64,000 nt of DNA, from contig CAVOJD010000008.1 of the NCBI GenBank assembly GCA_963696075.1, forward strand, positions 310,001-374,000, written 5' to 3'. The notes under the pieces are model-generated. The model ran no database searches and was not told the DNA's origin. It was given only the letters and a program-made list of their open reading frames with translations. This DNA is from CAJQQK01 sp963696075. Lineage in GTDB: Bacteria; Pseudomonadota; Alphaproteobacteria; Rhizobiales; Hyphomicrobiaceae. The translations under genes were made by a program, and so were the position numbers. Of the stretch, positions 45,227 through 55,105 are shown piece by piece; positions within the stretch are counted from its first letter, which is position 1; each line of letters opens with the position of its first letter.

Positions 45227-46963
45227 CTAGTGAATTTCAGGCTCCGGTGTCGGCGGGCCCGCTTCGAGAAAGTCGAAGTCACACCCGTCTTCCGCCTGGG
45301 CGATATGCTGTTGGAACATCGCCCCATAGCCGCGTTGATAGCGCGGCTCCGGCGCCACCCAGGCAGCCTTGCGCCGCGCCATTTCTTCATCGGAGATACA
45401 CAGCCGGATCGAGCGCTTCTCGACGTTGACCTCGATCTCATCTCCCGTCTCGACCAACGCCAGCGGCCCGCCGATGAAACTCTCCGGCGATACATGCAGA
45501 ATGCACGCGCCATAGCTGGTCCCACTCATGCGGCCATCAGAGATCCGCAACATATCCCGCACGCCCTGCTTCACCAGCTTGGTCGGGATCGGCAGCATCC
45601 CCCATTCGGGCATGCCCGGCCCGCCCTTCGGACCCGCATTTTTCAGCACCATGACATGGTCCGGCGTGACGTCGAGATCCTCTCGGTCGATCTCTTCCAT
45701 CATGTGGTTGTAGTCGCGGAACACGATCGCAGGGCCGCGGTGTTCGCGCAGGCGCGGCTCAACCGCCGACGGCTTGATCACACAGCCGCCCGGCGCGAGG
45801 TTGCCAGTCAAAACCGCCGTCGCACCGCCTTCATAGATCGCGGTCTCACGCGAGCGAATAACGTCGTCATTATAGACCCGCGCATCGGCAATGTTCTCAC
45901 CGAGCGTATGCCCGTTGACCGTGAGCTGGTCCTTGTGCAGGAGGTCAGCCATCACGCTCATCAGCGCCGGCAGCCCGCCGGCATAGAAGAAGTCCTCCAT
46001 CAGGTACTTGCCCGACGGCCGCACATTGGCGAGCACCGGCACTTCCCGCCCAAGCTGGTCGAATTTCTCCAGCGACAGCGCCACCCCTGCCCGCCGCGCC
46101 ATCGCAATGACGTGGATGATCGCATTCGTCGAGCCGCCCATCGCCATGTGAACGCGGATCGAATTTTCGATCGCCTGCGGCGTCAGGATCTTGTCCGGCG
46201 TCAGGTCCTCCCACACCATGTCGACAATACGCCGGCCCGCCTGTTTGCACATCCGGACATGGCCCGAGTCAGCCGCCAGCATCGACGAAGCGCCCGGCAG
46301 CGTCATGCCCATCGCTTCTGCGATCGCCATCATCGTCGCCGCCGTCCCCATCGTCATGCATGTGCCAAACGACCGCGCGATCCCCCCCTCGATCTCGGCC
46401 CACTGCGCTTCTGAGATATTGCCGGCCCGCTTCTCATCCCAGTATTTCCACGAGTCGGAACCCGACCCCAGAACCTCGCCGCCCCAATGCCCGCGCAGCA
46501 TCGGTCCCGCAGGACAGAAAATGGTCGGCAGCCCCATCGAGACCGCCCCCATCAACAACCCCGGCGTCGTCTTATCGCACCCCCCGAGCAGCACCGCGCC
46601 ATCGATTGGATGCGACCGCAGCAGCTCCTCCGTCTCCATCGCAAGGAAATTGCGGTAGAGCATCGTCGTCGGCTTCACCATCGGCTCGGAAAGCGAGATC
46701 GCTGGCAATTCCAGCGGCAGACCACCGGCTTGCAAAACGCCCCTTTTGACGTCTTCCGCCCGGTCTCTCAGGTGCGCATGGCATTGGTTGATATCGGACC
46801 ACGTATTGATGATCCCGATCACCGGCCGGCCTTCCCAGTCCGCCTGGTCGTAACCCATCTGCCGCATCCGCGAGCGATGGCCGAACGCCCTGAGATCCTC
46901 GACCCCGAACCAGCGATGCGAACGCAGGTCTTCCGGCTTCTTGACCTTGTCCCCTTGCCCCAT
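45227..46963 (-). CDS. IlvD/Edd-family dehydratase, L-arabinonate dehydratase-like
   Basis: A 578-residue iron-sulfur dehydratase. The opening RSHRWFG and three cluster cysteines C61 (DINQCHAH), C129 (LGGCDKTTP) and C202 (FGTCMTMG), with Lys131 beside the second, match the pattern known for the sugar-acid dehydratase branch (L-arabinonate/D-xylonate dehydratases) better than dihydroxy-acid dehydratase IlvD. Ser in DGRMSGTSYG is the expected catalytic base. GGAGG lies seven bases before the ATG. It probably converts an aldonate to its 2-keto-3-deoxy form; no sugar transporter or aldolase is beside it. Confidence 0.9.
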   Translation of the reverse strand: MGQGDKVKKPEDLRSHRWFGVEDLRAFGHRSRMRQMGYDQADWEGRPVIGIINTWSDINQCHAHLRDRAEDVKRGVLQAGGLPLELPAISLSEPMVKPTTMLYRNFLAMETEELLRSHPIDGAVLLGGCDKTTPGLLMGAVSMGLPTIFCPAGPMLRGHWGGEVLGSGSDSWKYWDEKRAGNISEAQWAEIEGGIARSFGTCMTMGTAATMMAIAEAMGMTLPGASSMLAADSGHVRMCKQAGRRIVDMVWEDLTPDKILTPQAIENSIRVHMAMGGSTNAIIHVIAMARRAGVALSLEKFDQLGREVPVLANVRPSGKYLMEDFFYAGGLPALMSVMADLLHKDQLTVNGHTLGENIADARVYNDDVIRSRETAIYEGGATAVLTGNLAPGGCVIKPSAVEPRLREHRGPAIVFRDYNHMMEEIDREDLDVTPDHVMVLKNAGPKGGPGMPEWGMLPIPTKLVKQGVRDMLRISDGRMSGTSYGACILHVSPESFIGGPLALVETGDEIEVNVEKRSIRLCISDEEMARRKAAWVAPEPRYQRGYGAMFQQHIAQAEDGCDFDFLEAGPPTPEPEIH

Positions 46964-47103
46964 GCGTTTTCCTCCTCGCGCCGGTGCTCGGATGGCCCCG
47001 GTCCTTTTGGTGTTGTTGACCCGTCTTTGTATCCGCGTTTGCCGGGCCGGGCCAACGAAAGCCGCGACACACGGCTTTGATCCAGGTCCAGCGTTAACCG
47101 GCC

Positions 47104-50100
47104 CTAGCGAACCTGCCGGGCGACATCGCGCACCTGTTGCGCAGCGACACTCAGGCGCGAAACCGTCAACTCGCCACCGTCCGCGATTTGATCAATCGTT
47201 GCCTTGGCCCGCACAACACCTGGATAATTGCCGCGGATCCATTCGTTAAGGTCACCGGTTGCCGCCTCTCCGGCCGCCAACACCTCCCGCGCCAGTCCCG
47301 CCGCAGCGTCTTCGAGCGCCTCGAGCGCACTCTGGATGACCAGGAGGTCATAGTAATCGGTCGCCCCAAGCGTCCGCGTCCGCTTGACCAATTCCCCAAC
47401 CCGGAAGAACGACAGGCAGCGATAAAGCGCCTTTGCCGCAGCGCCGATATCCTGCCCGCTGTCTTCCGCAATCACCTTGGCTGTAGGCGCGACCGTCAGC
47501 ACATAACACTGCGAAATGCGCTGCGCGATCTCCTCTGGCGCGCCAACGCCGACAAGATCGCTTGCGATCCCGGCAACGAGTTCCTTCTGCGTCTGGGCCA
47601 TGACGTCATCAAGCTGGCCCTCGATGGCGCTCACCGCCCCGCGATAGCGCTCGACCATCGCCGCAAGCCCGCCCTCCCGCCCGAACCGGATCAGCCGCGC
47701 GATCTGTTCAAACATCAGTTCGCGAATGCGCGCATAAAGCTCAAGCTGCACCGCCCCATCGCCCTGGCCATCGAGCGCATGAACCGATTGAAGCAGGGCC
47801 GGATAGTTGTAGATCTCCCGCACCGCCAGATAGGCATAAGCCGCATCGTTATTGCCACCGCCATGCGCATCCGACAGCCGCACTGCCATCGTCGGCCCGA
47901 CCTCGTTGATCATGTCATTGGTGATGCGATTGACGATGATCTCCCGGCGCAGCTGATGCGACCTGATTTCATCCCCGAATGGGTCTCGCATCGGCTCCGG
48001 GAAATAATCGAACAGCAGCGACTCGCAGGCCGGATCATCGGCAACATCGCGCTGCATCAGCCGCTGCGACAGCGCAATCTTCGCCCAACTCAGCAACACC
48101 GCGATTTCAGGCCGCGTATAGCCTCGCCCTTCGGCCTGCCGCCGCGACACCTCCGGCAAGGCCGGCAACCCCTCAAGTTCCGGGTCCAGCGCGGTTTCCG
48201 CTTCCAGATACTCCGTCAGCCGCGAAAGGAACCCGGCTTCCGCCGCGCTTTCCCGTTCCGTCAGGCTGATCGCCAGCGACTGGTCGTAGTTGTTCTCGAG
48301 ACAGGCCTCAGCGACATCATTCGTCATCCCCTCCAGGATGCGGTTGCGCTCTGCCCGGTCGATCCGGCCACTGGCCTCCGCCTGCCCCAGCGCAATCTTG
48401 ATATTGACCTCCATGTCGGAGGAATTGACGCCAGCCGAGTTGTCGATGAAATCCGTATTGAGCCGCCCCCCGAGCATCGCAAACTCGATCCGGCCAGCCT
48501 GCGTGATCCCAAGGTTCGCCCCCTCCCCGATCACCTTCGCGCGCACCTGCGCCCCGGTCAGGCGGATCGCATCGTTCGCCCGGTCATCCGCGTCTTCGTT
48601 GCTCTCGCTCGACGCCCGGACATAGGTCCCGATCCCGCCGAACCAGAGCAGATCGACCGGAGCCCCGAGGATCGCACGCATCAATTCGTTCGGCGTCACG
48701 GTACCAGCCGTCATCCCGAGCGCAGCCGCCATCTCCGGCGACACCGTCACCGATTTCGCTGATCGCGAGAACACCCCGCCACCCGCGGAGATAAGGCTCG
48801 CGTCATAGTCCTGCCAGCTCGACCGGGCCATCTCGAACAGCCGCCGCCGTTCCTTGAACGAGGCCGCCGCATCCGGGTCGGGATCGATGAAAATATCGCG
48901 ATGATCGAACGCCGCGATCAATCGCGTTTGCTCCGAAAGCAGCATGCCGTTGCCGAACACATCCCCCGACATGTCCCCGACACCGACGGCCGTAAACGGC
49001 TCGCTTTGAATGTCGACATCCATTTCGCGGAAATGACGCTTCACGCATTCCCATGCCCCGCGCGCCGTAATGCCCATCTTCTTATGGTCATACCCAGCCG
49101 ACCCGCCGGACGCGAAGGCATCGCCCAGCCAATGCCCCTTCGCTTCGGAAATCTCATTGGCAAAGTCGGAAAACGTCGCTGTGCCCTTATCGGCTGCGAC
49201 CACGAGATATGGATCATCCGCGTCATAACGCACGACCCGCTCCGGCCCCCGCACCGTGCCATCGACAATCTTGTCGGTCAGATCGAGCATCGCCGAAATG
49301 AAGATCCGATAGGCCGCAACACCCTCCTCCATCATCGCCTCGCGCCCACCATCGCGCGGCAACTGCTTCGGCAGGAACCCGCCCTTCGAGCCTTCCGGAA
49401 TGATCACCGTGTTCTTGACCTGCTGCGCCTTGGCAAGCCCCAGAACCTCGGTTCGGAAGTCCTGCGCCCGGTCCGACCACCTGAGCCCCCCGCGCGCAAT
49501 CGGCCCGAACCGCAGATGAACGCCTTCCACCCGCGGTGAATAAACCCAGATTTCGCGATAAGGCTTCGGCTCCGGCATCGCATCGACATCGCGCGACGAA
49601 AACTTGAACGAGATCGTCTCCGGCGGACGGCCGTCGCCATTCTGGAAGAAATTGGTCCTCAGTGTCGCATCGATGAGATTGCGCATATGCCGGATGATGC
49701 GGTCCTCATCCAGACTTGGAACATCGGCAAGCTTCTCGTCGATCGCGTGATTGATCTCACCCGCCCGTACGCGCCGCCTCGCCGCGTCGATATCGAGGTC
49801 AGGATCGAACCGCACCTTGAAGAGTTCGATCAGGTCCCGCGTCGCCGCGTGGTATCTCGCCAGCGTTTCGGCGACATAGCGCATCCCGAACGGCGTACCG
49901 AGCTGACGCAGATAAGCCCCATACGCCCGCAGCATCGCCACTTCACGCCAGTCGGCCGCAACCGCGGCAACCAGCCGGTTGAACGGATCGTTGTCCGCCG
50001 CCCCATAACGCACGGCAAGGAATGCCTCTTCGAGCAGCTCTTCGTGGGCAAGCACCTCACCCGCGTCGAGCCCACCCATCGGCTCCAGCGCCATATCATG

Positions 50101-51921
50101 CAGCGCAACAAGACGCGGCGCGCCGTCAATCAGCGGGCGAACTTCAAAGCTGCGCTCATAGATTGAACTGAAACCGAAATTCTCAAGAACCGGCACGCGT
50201 TCCGACAACGCAATCGGCTGATCGAACCGGTAGACCGTCGCCCTGATCCGCTCGTCGTGACCCTCGTCCGGCTCGAAATCGATGGCCGCCGGTTGCGCTT
50301 CGCTCAGCCGCTCGATGCGCCTGACATCATCCAGCGCGCGCTCGACCGAGAAAAGCTCCGAATACCCGGGATCGAACGCCTTGGCATACTTGAAGCCAAG
50401 CCCGGCAACGTCCCCGCCCGCTTTCTCCATGGTGCCGGTCAACCGGTCCGACCAGTTGAGGCTTAGCTCCGTGATCTGGCGCTCCAGGGCCGCGACATCG
50501 AAATCGGACCGCGCCTCTGCCCCGCCACGCCCGATGATGTAGTGGACCCGAACCAGGTTGCCCTCGGGGAAGAACGGCGTATAGGCCGACACGTGCCCGC
50601 CCATCTCCCGCGCGAGAAGTTGACCCGTCTGCTCCCGGAGCTGTGAGGTGAAGCGATCACGCGGCACATAGACGAACACTGAGACGAACCGGTCGAACCG
50701 GTCACGCCGTGCAAACACCCGCACCCGCGGCCTGAGTTCGAGATCGAGGATACCCCGCGACCAGTCCAGCAACTGTTCGATGCCGATCCGGAAGAGTTCA
50801 TCGCGAGGAAAATTCTCGAGCACATTCAACAGCGCCTTGCCGTCATGGCTGCCCGGCGCATGCCCCGTTCGCCGCAGAACCGCCTCCACCCGCTGCCTCA
50901 GGAACGGTATCTTCTCCGGCCGGTCCGTATAGGCATTCGACGTGAACAGCCCGACGATGCGCAATTCGCCCCGCTGCGCACCATCCGCGCCGTAGAGCTT
51001 GAGCCCCACGTAATCCATGTGCGCGCGCCGGTGAACCTTCGAAAGCACGCTCGACTTGGTGATGATCAGCGGCTGCGGCCCAAACATGAACTTGCGGATT
51101 TCAGGCGTCAGCGCCAGTTCTTCGCCGCCGCGCGACAATTCCCACACGCTCGGATCGCGCAGGACACCAAGCCCGCTGTCCGCCACCGCCACCAGCTCTC
51201 CGGTCCGCGTATCACCGCGCAGCTCGTATTCACGCATGCCAAGAAACGTGAACTGACCCGCCAACAGCCAGTTGCAGAACGCGACCGTCTCGGAAATCAC
51301 ACCGGGCGCGACGGACGGCGGATGCTGATTGAAGTCGCCAACTGCCTGTTCGAGCCGTCCCATCATCTGGCGCCAGTCGACAACCGCGACCCGCACCGCA
51401 CCCATCACGCTGTCGATGGCCTGCACGAAGCCATCGACTTCCCCCTCCCCGACGTGATCGATCAGAGCGACAATCAGGCTTTCCTGGCTGCCATCTCCCC
51501 AGTTGCTATCCCCGGCCCCATCGATGCTCTCACGCCGTCCATCGTGATCACGCTCGACCTTGAACGTGGGGTGCACGATCAGATCCGCTCCAATCCCGGT
51601 CGCATTGAGTTCGCCCAGCAGGCTGTCGAGCAGAAACGGCATGTCGTCATTGGCAATCATGACCAGGCTGCGCCGCCGCCCGCCCTCGACGTCGAAAGCT
51701 TCAACACCGATTTTCGCCTTGCCGGCCTTGCGCTCACCATGAAACGAAAAGGCCCGCCGCGCGATATCCGCGAGAACGCTGGATGAGAATTCATCCAGGT
51801 GCGCAACATCCGACGTCCCGAACAATATCTCGGCGAAGCCTGCCGTAGCCGCTTCCTCCCGCAAAACCGACAAGACTGCATCCAGCGATCCGCCGGCGCC
51901 TGTTGTTCCGCTATCGTTCAT
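47104..51921 (-). CDS. gdhB: NAD-specific glutamate dehydrogenase, large (180 kDa) type
   Basis: A 1605-residue GDH that deaminates glutamate to 2-oxoglutarate, feeding the suc genes of this window. The first 700 residues are the regulatory N-terminal region with ACT-like parts. The catalytic domain begins about residue 740 with FGPIARGGLRWSDR, and the catalytic Lys lies in PEGSKGGFLPKQ near 840-850. VVAADKGTATFSD is the dinucleotide-binding entry. A helical C-terminal region follows. ATG at 51921 has AGGACAGGACCA in front; a longer frame to 52044 has an unlikely basic head. The 252 bases to the divergent next gene should hold both promoters. Confidence 0.94.
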   Translation of the reverse strand: MNDSGTTGAGGSLDAVLSVLREEAATAGFAEILFGTSDVAHLDEFSSSVLADIARRAFSFHGERKAGKAKIGVEAFDVEGGRRRSLVMIANDDMPFLLDSLLGELNATGIGADLIVHPTFKVERDHDGRRESIDGAGDSNWGDGSQESLIVALIDHVGEGEVDGFVQAIDSVMGAVRVAVVDWRQMMGRLEQAVGDFNQHPPSVAPGVISETVAFCNWLLAGQFTFLGMREYELRGDTRTGELVAVADSGLGVLRDPSVWELSRGGEELALTPEIRKFMFGPQPLIITKSSVLSKVHRRAHMDYVGLKLYGADGAQRGELRIVGLFTSNAYTDRPEKIPFLRQRVEAVLRRTGHAPGSHDGKALLNVLENFPRDELFRIGIEQLLDWSRGILDLELRPRVRVFARRDRFDRFVSVFVYVPRDRFTSQLREQTGQLLAREMGGHVSAYTPFFPEGNLVRVHYIIGRGGAEARSDFDVAALERQITELSLNWSDRLTGTMEKAGGDVAGLGFKYAKAFDPGYSELFSVERALDDVRRIERLSEAQPAAIDFEPDEGHDERIRATVYRFDQPIALSERVPVLENFGFSSIYERSFEVRPLIDGAPRLVALHDMALEPMGGLDAGEVLAHEELLEEAFLAVRYGAADNDPFNRLVAAVAADWREVAMLRAYGAYLRQLGTPFGMRYVAETLARYHAATRDLIELFKVRFDPDLDIDAARRRVRAGEINHAIDEKLADVPSLDEDRIIRHMRNLIDATLRTNFFQNGDGRPPETISFKFSSRDVDAMPEPKPYREIWVYSPRVEGVHLRFGPIARGGLRWSDRAQDFRTEVLGLAKAQQVKNTVIIPEGSKGGFLPKQLPRDGGREAMMEEGVAAYRIFISAMLDLTDKIVDGTVRGPERVVRYDADDPYLVVAADKGTATFSDFANEISEAKGHWLGDAFASGGSAGYDHKKMGITARGAWECVKRHFREMDVDIQSEPFTAVGVGDMSGDVFGNGMLLSEQTRLIAAFDHRDIFIDPDPDAAASFKERRRLFEMARSSWQDYDASLISAGGGVFSRSAKSVTVSPEMAAALGMTAGTVTPNELMRAILGAPVDLLWFGGIGTYVRASSESNEDADDRANDAIRLTGAQVRAKVIGEGANLGITQAGRIEFAMLGGRLNTDFIDNSAGVNSSDMEVNIKIALGQAEASGRIDRAERNRILEGMTNDVAEACLENNYDQSLAISLTERESAAEAGFLSRLTEYLEAETALDPELEGLPALPEVSRRQAEGRGYTRPEIAVLLSWAKIALSQRLMQRDVADDPACESLLFDYFPEPMRDPFGDEIRSHQLRREIIVNRITNDMINEVGPTMAVRLSDAHGGGNNDAAYAYLAVREIYNYPALLQSVHALDGQGDGAVQLELYARIRELMFEQIARLIRFGREGGLAAMVERYRGAVSAIEGQLDDVMAQTQKELVAGIASDLVGVGAPEEIAQRISQCYVLTVAPTAKVIAEDSGQDIGAAAKALYRCLSFFRVGELVKRTRTLGATDYYDLLVIQSALEALEDAAAGLAREVLAAGEAATGDLNEWIRGNYPGVVRAKATIDQIADGGELTVSRLSVAAQQVRDVARQVR

Positions 51922-52173
51922 TGGTCCTGTCCTGCTGTGGCATCGGCGTTTGCTCGCGATTTTACGCCCGCGATCGTAAGTATGGAGCATATCGTTCATG
52001 TGACCAATGCCGCCCGCCAACGTTTCATTTTCAGCACACTCCACTTTTCAATCACGTCTGTGCGCCACCACCGCCCCATCCCCCTGGCAGCCTTCACAAA
52101 AGTGATGTATTTGGACTTTTGGGCAGCGTGGCCGAGGGCAACCGTCGCGTGTGGCCTCGCGGGGTAAGTGTGC

Positions 52174-54096
52174 ATGTTGGAAGTAGCTTTGATCGAGCTC
52201 GTCTCGGCGGGCTTGTCGCGTTTCTTTATCAGGAGCACGGATCCTGAAGCGGTGTTGGCGAAAGCCGATGCCGACGCTTTCGTGCGGCGCCTCCTCCATG
52301 CCGCACCCGAACCCGCCGGCACGCTGGTCAGTCGCTGCGCGACGGATCTGTGGCACCATATCCGCGCGAACCAGCTCCCAACGTCCACCGCGGCGGCCCA
52401 TATCCAGCTGTTGCCTGAGATCCTTGCGGCTGATCAGGCCGCACCTGACGATGCCAAGGCCCTCTTCACCCAGTCCCCGACCGCGCTTGCCGATGCGATC
52501 ATCCTCGCCCACAACGTCGATACGTCAGGCAAGGAGATCGACGAGACGGTACTGACGTTTCTGCTTGAGACCTTTTTGACGAGCCTGAAGGCCTGCCGTC
52601 CCGAGCTTGAAGCGCTCGCCCCCTATTTCGCCGCCGAGCACGCAGCCCTGAGCGAACCGGATCAAGCTTCACAGCCCCAAGCTGATGGCACAGCGCCTGA
52701 TGATGGAGCGGCCCCGGATCACCCCGCCCCGCAACCGTCAAACGCCCAAACGGCGCCCCGGCCCCCTCCCCGCGGCCGCTCCGAAGCCTCGCTTACGCTG
52801 AAAAAAATCGCGCGCGCCGATGCACTCGCGATCAGCGTACCACTGCTTGAGCTGATTACCGTCGCCCTCATCAACCGGACCCGCTCGCCCGACCTGCGCG
52901 ACGCCGACCTCACCGCAGCGGCAGCCGAAGCACGCTCCATCCGCGCCGAACTCGTCACAATTGCACAGAAGCAGCCATTCGGCCGGAGCGACATCGACGG
53001 GATCATAAACGCCTTCGATTCCGCCCGCTTCGAACCCGTCAACCGCATCCTGACGGCCATCGAAGAAGACGCCGTCCGCACGACGACGACTCCCGCGCCC
53101 CGCAACATCGATCATGTCGAATGCGCAATCACCATGCGCCTGCTCCGCGCCCGTCTGCACGCACTCCAGGGCGCCGACGTCCTTGCCGCCCGCCAGATGG
53201 GTAACGCCCGCCGCCATGTCGCACTGACAGATCATGCCCGCCATTGGCAACTCGCCCGGCTTGAGGCGCGCCATTACGAGCGTGCGGCATACTATGGCCG
53301 CGCGCCGGACCACCTTGAAAGCGCCGCCCGCGCCTGCTCCAGCGCCCTCGCCAACCTCAATGCCAATAGCCCGCGGGAGCTGAAGGCTGAGATCCAATCA
53401 GAACTCGCCCACTACCTGATCCGCCTTGGACAGGTCGAACAATCATCGTCGCGATTGGATATCGCAGCACAGCTGCTGGCCGACGCGATCACCGCTCTTT
53501 CCGAGGCCACTCCGCCCATCACGCGCCTCCTCGCTCTGGTCCGCCAGGGCGACGCCCTCCTCGGCCTCGCCCGCCTCAGCGGTGCAACCAATCTGGTCGA
53601 CCGCGCGATCGAAAGCTACGAGAACGCAATCGACGTGCTGCCAGCCCTCGCAAACCTGCCGCCACCCCCTTCGCCAGACCGCCGGCCGTTCGATGAAAGC
53701 GTACTCGCCCTCCGAACCCGTCTCGCGCTTGCGCTGGCCTTTCGGCTCGACACCGAAACCGACACCAATCTCCACGAGGCGGCCCTGGAAACCATTGTCG
53801 ATGTCCTGCCCGGGCTCACCGCCCCCCACGACGTCGCCGACGATGCCGGATTTTCAGCAAGCCTGCTTATCGGACTTTGTCATCGCGTCATTGCGGGCTG
53901 GCTGGCTGCGGCAGGCGACACCGCCTCTGCCCGGCGCCGGGTTGCGGCAGCGACCGAAATCCTCGAGGACGCCTGCTTCGAGCGCTTGGCCGAGGTCGTG
54001 AAGAACGAGATCGAACCGCGCCTTGACGCGCCACCCGCACCGAAGGCCGCACCGACCGTGACGCCTGCCAAATCCCAATCCGCCACCGCCGCCTGA
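52174..54096 (+). CDS. Large protein with TPR-like helices, unknown function
   Basis: A 640-residue soluble protein that I cannot name. Residues about 1-155 form a helical domain (MLEVALIELVSAGLSRFF, then LWHHIRANQL). Residues about 160-200 are a Pro/Ala/Gln-rich linker. A second helical domain follows from about 205 to 300. From about 330 to 600 there are TPR-like helix pairs (LLALVRQGDALLGLARL, ALALAFRLDTETDTNLHEAALETI). The tail is Ala/Pro-rich. There is no signal peptide, membrane helix, Walker motif or catalytic signature. ATG at 52174 rather than GTG at 52168 is taken as the start. It is divergent from gdhB. A scaffold or sensor role is only a guess. Confidence 0.8.
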   Translation: MLEVALIELVSAGLSRFFIRSTDPEAVLAKADADAFVRRLLHAAPEPAGTLVSRCATDLWHHIRANQLPTSTAAAHIQLLPEILAADQAAPDDAKALFTQSPTALADAIILAHNVDTSGKEIDETVLTFLLETFLTSLKACRPELEALAPYFAAEHAALSEPDQASQPQADGTAPDDGAAPDHPAPQPSNAQTAPRPPPRGRSEASLTLKKIARADALAISVPLLELITVALINRTRSPDLRDADLTAAAAEARSIRAELVTIAQKQPFGRSDIDGIINAFDSARFEPVNRILTAIEEDAVRTTTTPAPRNIDHVECAITMRLLRARLHALQGADVLAARQMGNARRHVALTDHARHWQLARLEARHYERAAYYGRAPDHLESAARACSSALANLNANSPRELKAEIQSELAHYLIRLGQVEQSSSRLDIAAQLLADAITALSEATPPITRLLALVRQGDALLGLARLSGATNLVDRAIESYENAIDVLPALANLPPPPSPDRRPFDESVLALRTRLALALAFRLDTETDTNLHEAALETIVDVLPGLTAPHDVADDAGFSASLLIGLCHRVIAGWLAAAGDTASARRRVAAATEILEDACFERLAEVVKNEIEPRLDAPPAPKAAPTVTPAKSQSATAA

Positions 54097-54141
54097 GCAG
54101 CTACGCCAAATTGGACCCGCACGCGGCGCAGCGCACGGCAA

Positions 54142-54161
54142 AGCCGCCGATCCCGGCGGCT
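54142..54161 (-). terminator. Hairpin downstream of tRNA-Gly
   Basis: Perfect 7-bp arms (54142-54148 with 54155-54161) are followed on the minus strand by TTTGCC. It lies 36 bases past the 3' end of the tRNA. Confidence 0.45.
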
Positions 54162-54196
54162 CACAACGAGTGATTATTTGGAAATCTAAGAGTTTT

Positions 54197-54271
54197 TGGA
54201 GCGGGCGATGAGATTCGAACTCACGACCCTCACGTTGGCAACGTGATGCTCTACCCCTGAGCTACGCCCGC
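54197..54271 (-). tRNA. tRNA-Gly(GCC)
   Basis: Complete cloverleaf on the minus strand. The acceptor stem GCGGGCG pairs with CGCCCGC. The D arm has AGCTCAGGGGTAGAGC, the anticodon arm CACGTTGCCAACGTG holds anticodon GCC, and the T arm is GGGTCGTGAGTTCGAATCTC. The discriminator is T and the CCA end is encoded (54199-54197). Confidence 0.97.
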
Positions 54272-54434
54272 CTCCATTTGCAGGCGCTCTAGCGCCCTGC
54301 AAGGCTTGCGGTTATGTACCAAACACGAAACGAATGCAACCATCCAATTGCACCGGTTTCGCGATTTATGGCGCCCGCCCGGATCCAGCGCCGCACCGCC
54401 CGGTGAACCCGCCCCCAATCCCGTCGGAGGATCA

Positions 54435-54953
54435 ATGCACGCGACCCGTGAAACTCTGTTCAATCGCCTCGCCGACCTTGGCATCGAAACCCGCACCGTC
54501 GAGCACGAGGCCGTATTTACGGTCGCTGAATCCGAAAAACTCGAGCGCGACCTGCCCGGCGGCCACACCAAGAACCTGTTCGTCAAGGACGCCAAGGGCA
54601 AGCTCTTCCTGATCGTCGCCGAAAGCCATACCGAAGTCGACATGAAGCGCATTCACAAGCGCATCGGCTGCGCCCGCCTGAGCTTTGGCAAACCCGACCT
54701 TCTTGAGGAAACCCTCGGCGTCACGCCGGGCTCGGTGACCGCATTGGCGGTCATTAATGACACCGCCGGCGCCGTCGAGGTCATCCTCGACGAAACCCTC
54801 ACCGCCTTCGACGTCGTTAACTGTCACCCCTTGGCAAACACGGCGACCACCGCGATTGCCCGCGATGACCTCATCCGATTCCTGACGGAAACCGGCCATC
54901 CGCCGCGCATTATGCCCCTAGGCCCGGGAACGGCAGCGGATGGCGAGGGCTGA
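54435..54953 (+). CDS. Prolyl-tRNA editing protein, ProX/YbaK family
   Basis: A 172-residue trans-editing hydrolase that clears misacylated tRNA-Pro (Ala-tRNA-Pro in the ProX branch). The conserved Lys in GGHTKNLFVKD is K46 and GSVTALAVIND and VILDETL follow as in the family. GGAGG lies four bases before the ATG at 54435; a longer frame into the tRNA flank is not likely translated. The gene stands next to tRNA-Gly on the opposite strand. Confidence 0.92.
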   Translation: MHATRETLFNRLADLGIETRTVEHEAVFTVAESEKLERDLPGGHTKNLFVKDAKGKLFLIVAESHTEVDMKRIHKRIGCARLSFGKPDLLEETLGVTPGSVTALAVINDTAGAVEVILDETLTAFDVVNCHPLANTATTAIARDDLIRFLTETGHPPRIMPLGPGTAADGEG

Positions 54954-55105
54954 AAGCCAGAAATCGGCGAGAAAGGCTCCTGATCGTTGCGCCGAAACAG
55001 TCCTCAAAGGTTGAATTTTCCCCCATTTCGCCCGAGATAAGGCAAGCGACGCCGCCACTGTGTTCCATGCTGATCGGGCGGCCAGCACCCTTGGAGGCTA
55101 TTTCT

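Noticed and set aside
47137..48762. A 541-codon plus-strand frame
   Set aside because: Antisense to the 3' part of gdhB with shadow-type composition and no motif.
54306..54434. Upstream extension of the prolyl-tRNA editing gene
   Set aside because: It would run from close to the tRNA and add 43 residues without homology, while the ATG at 54435 has a GGAGG site.
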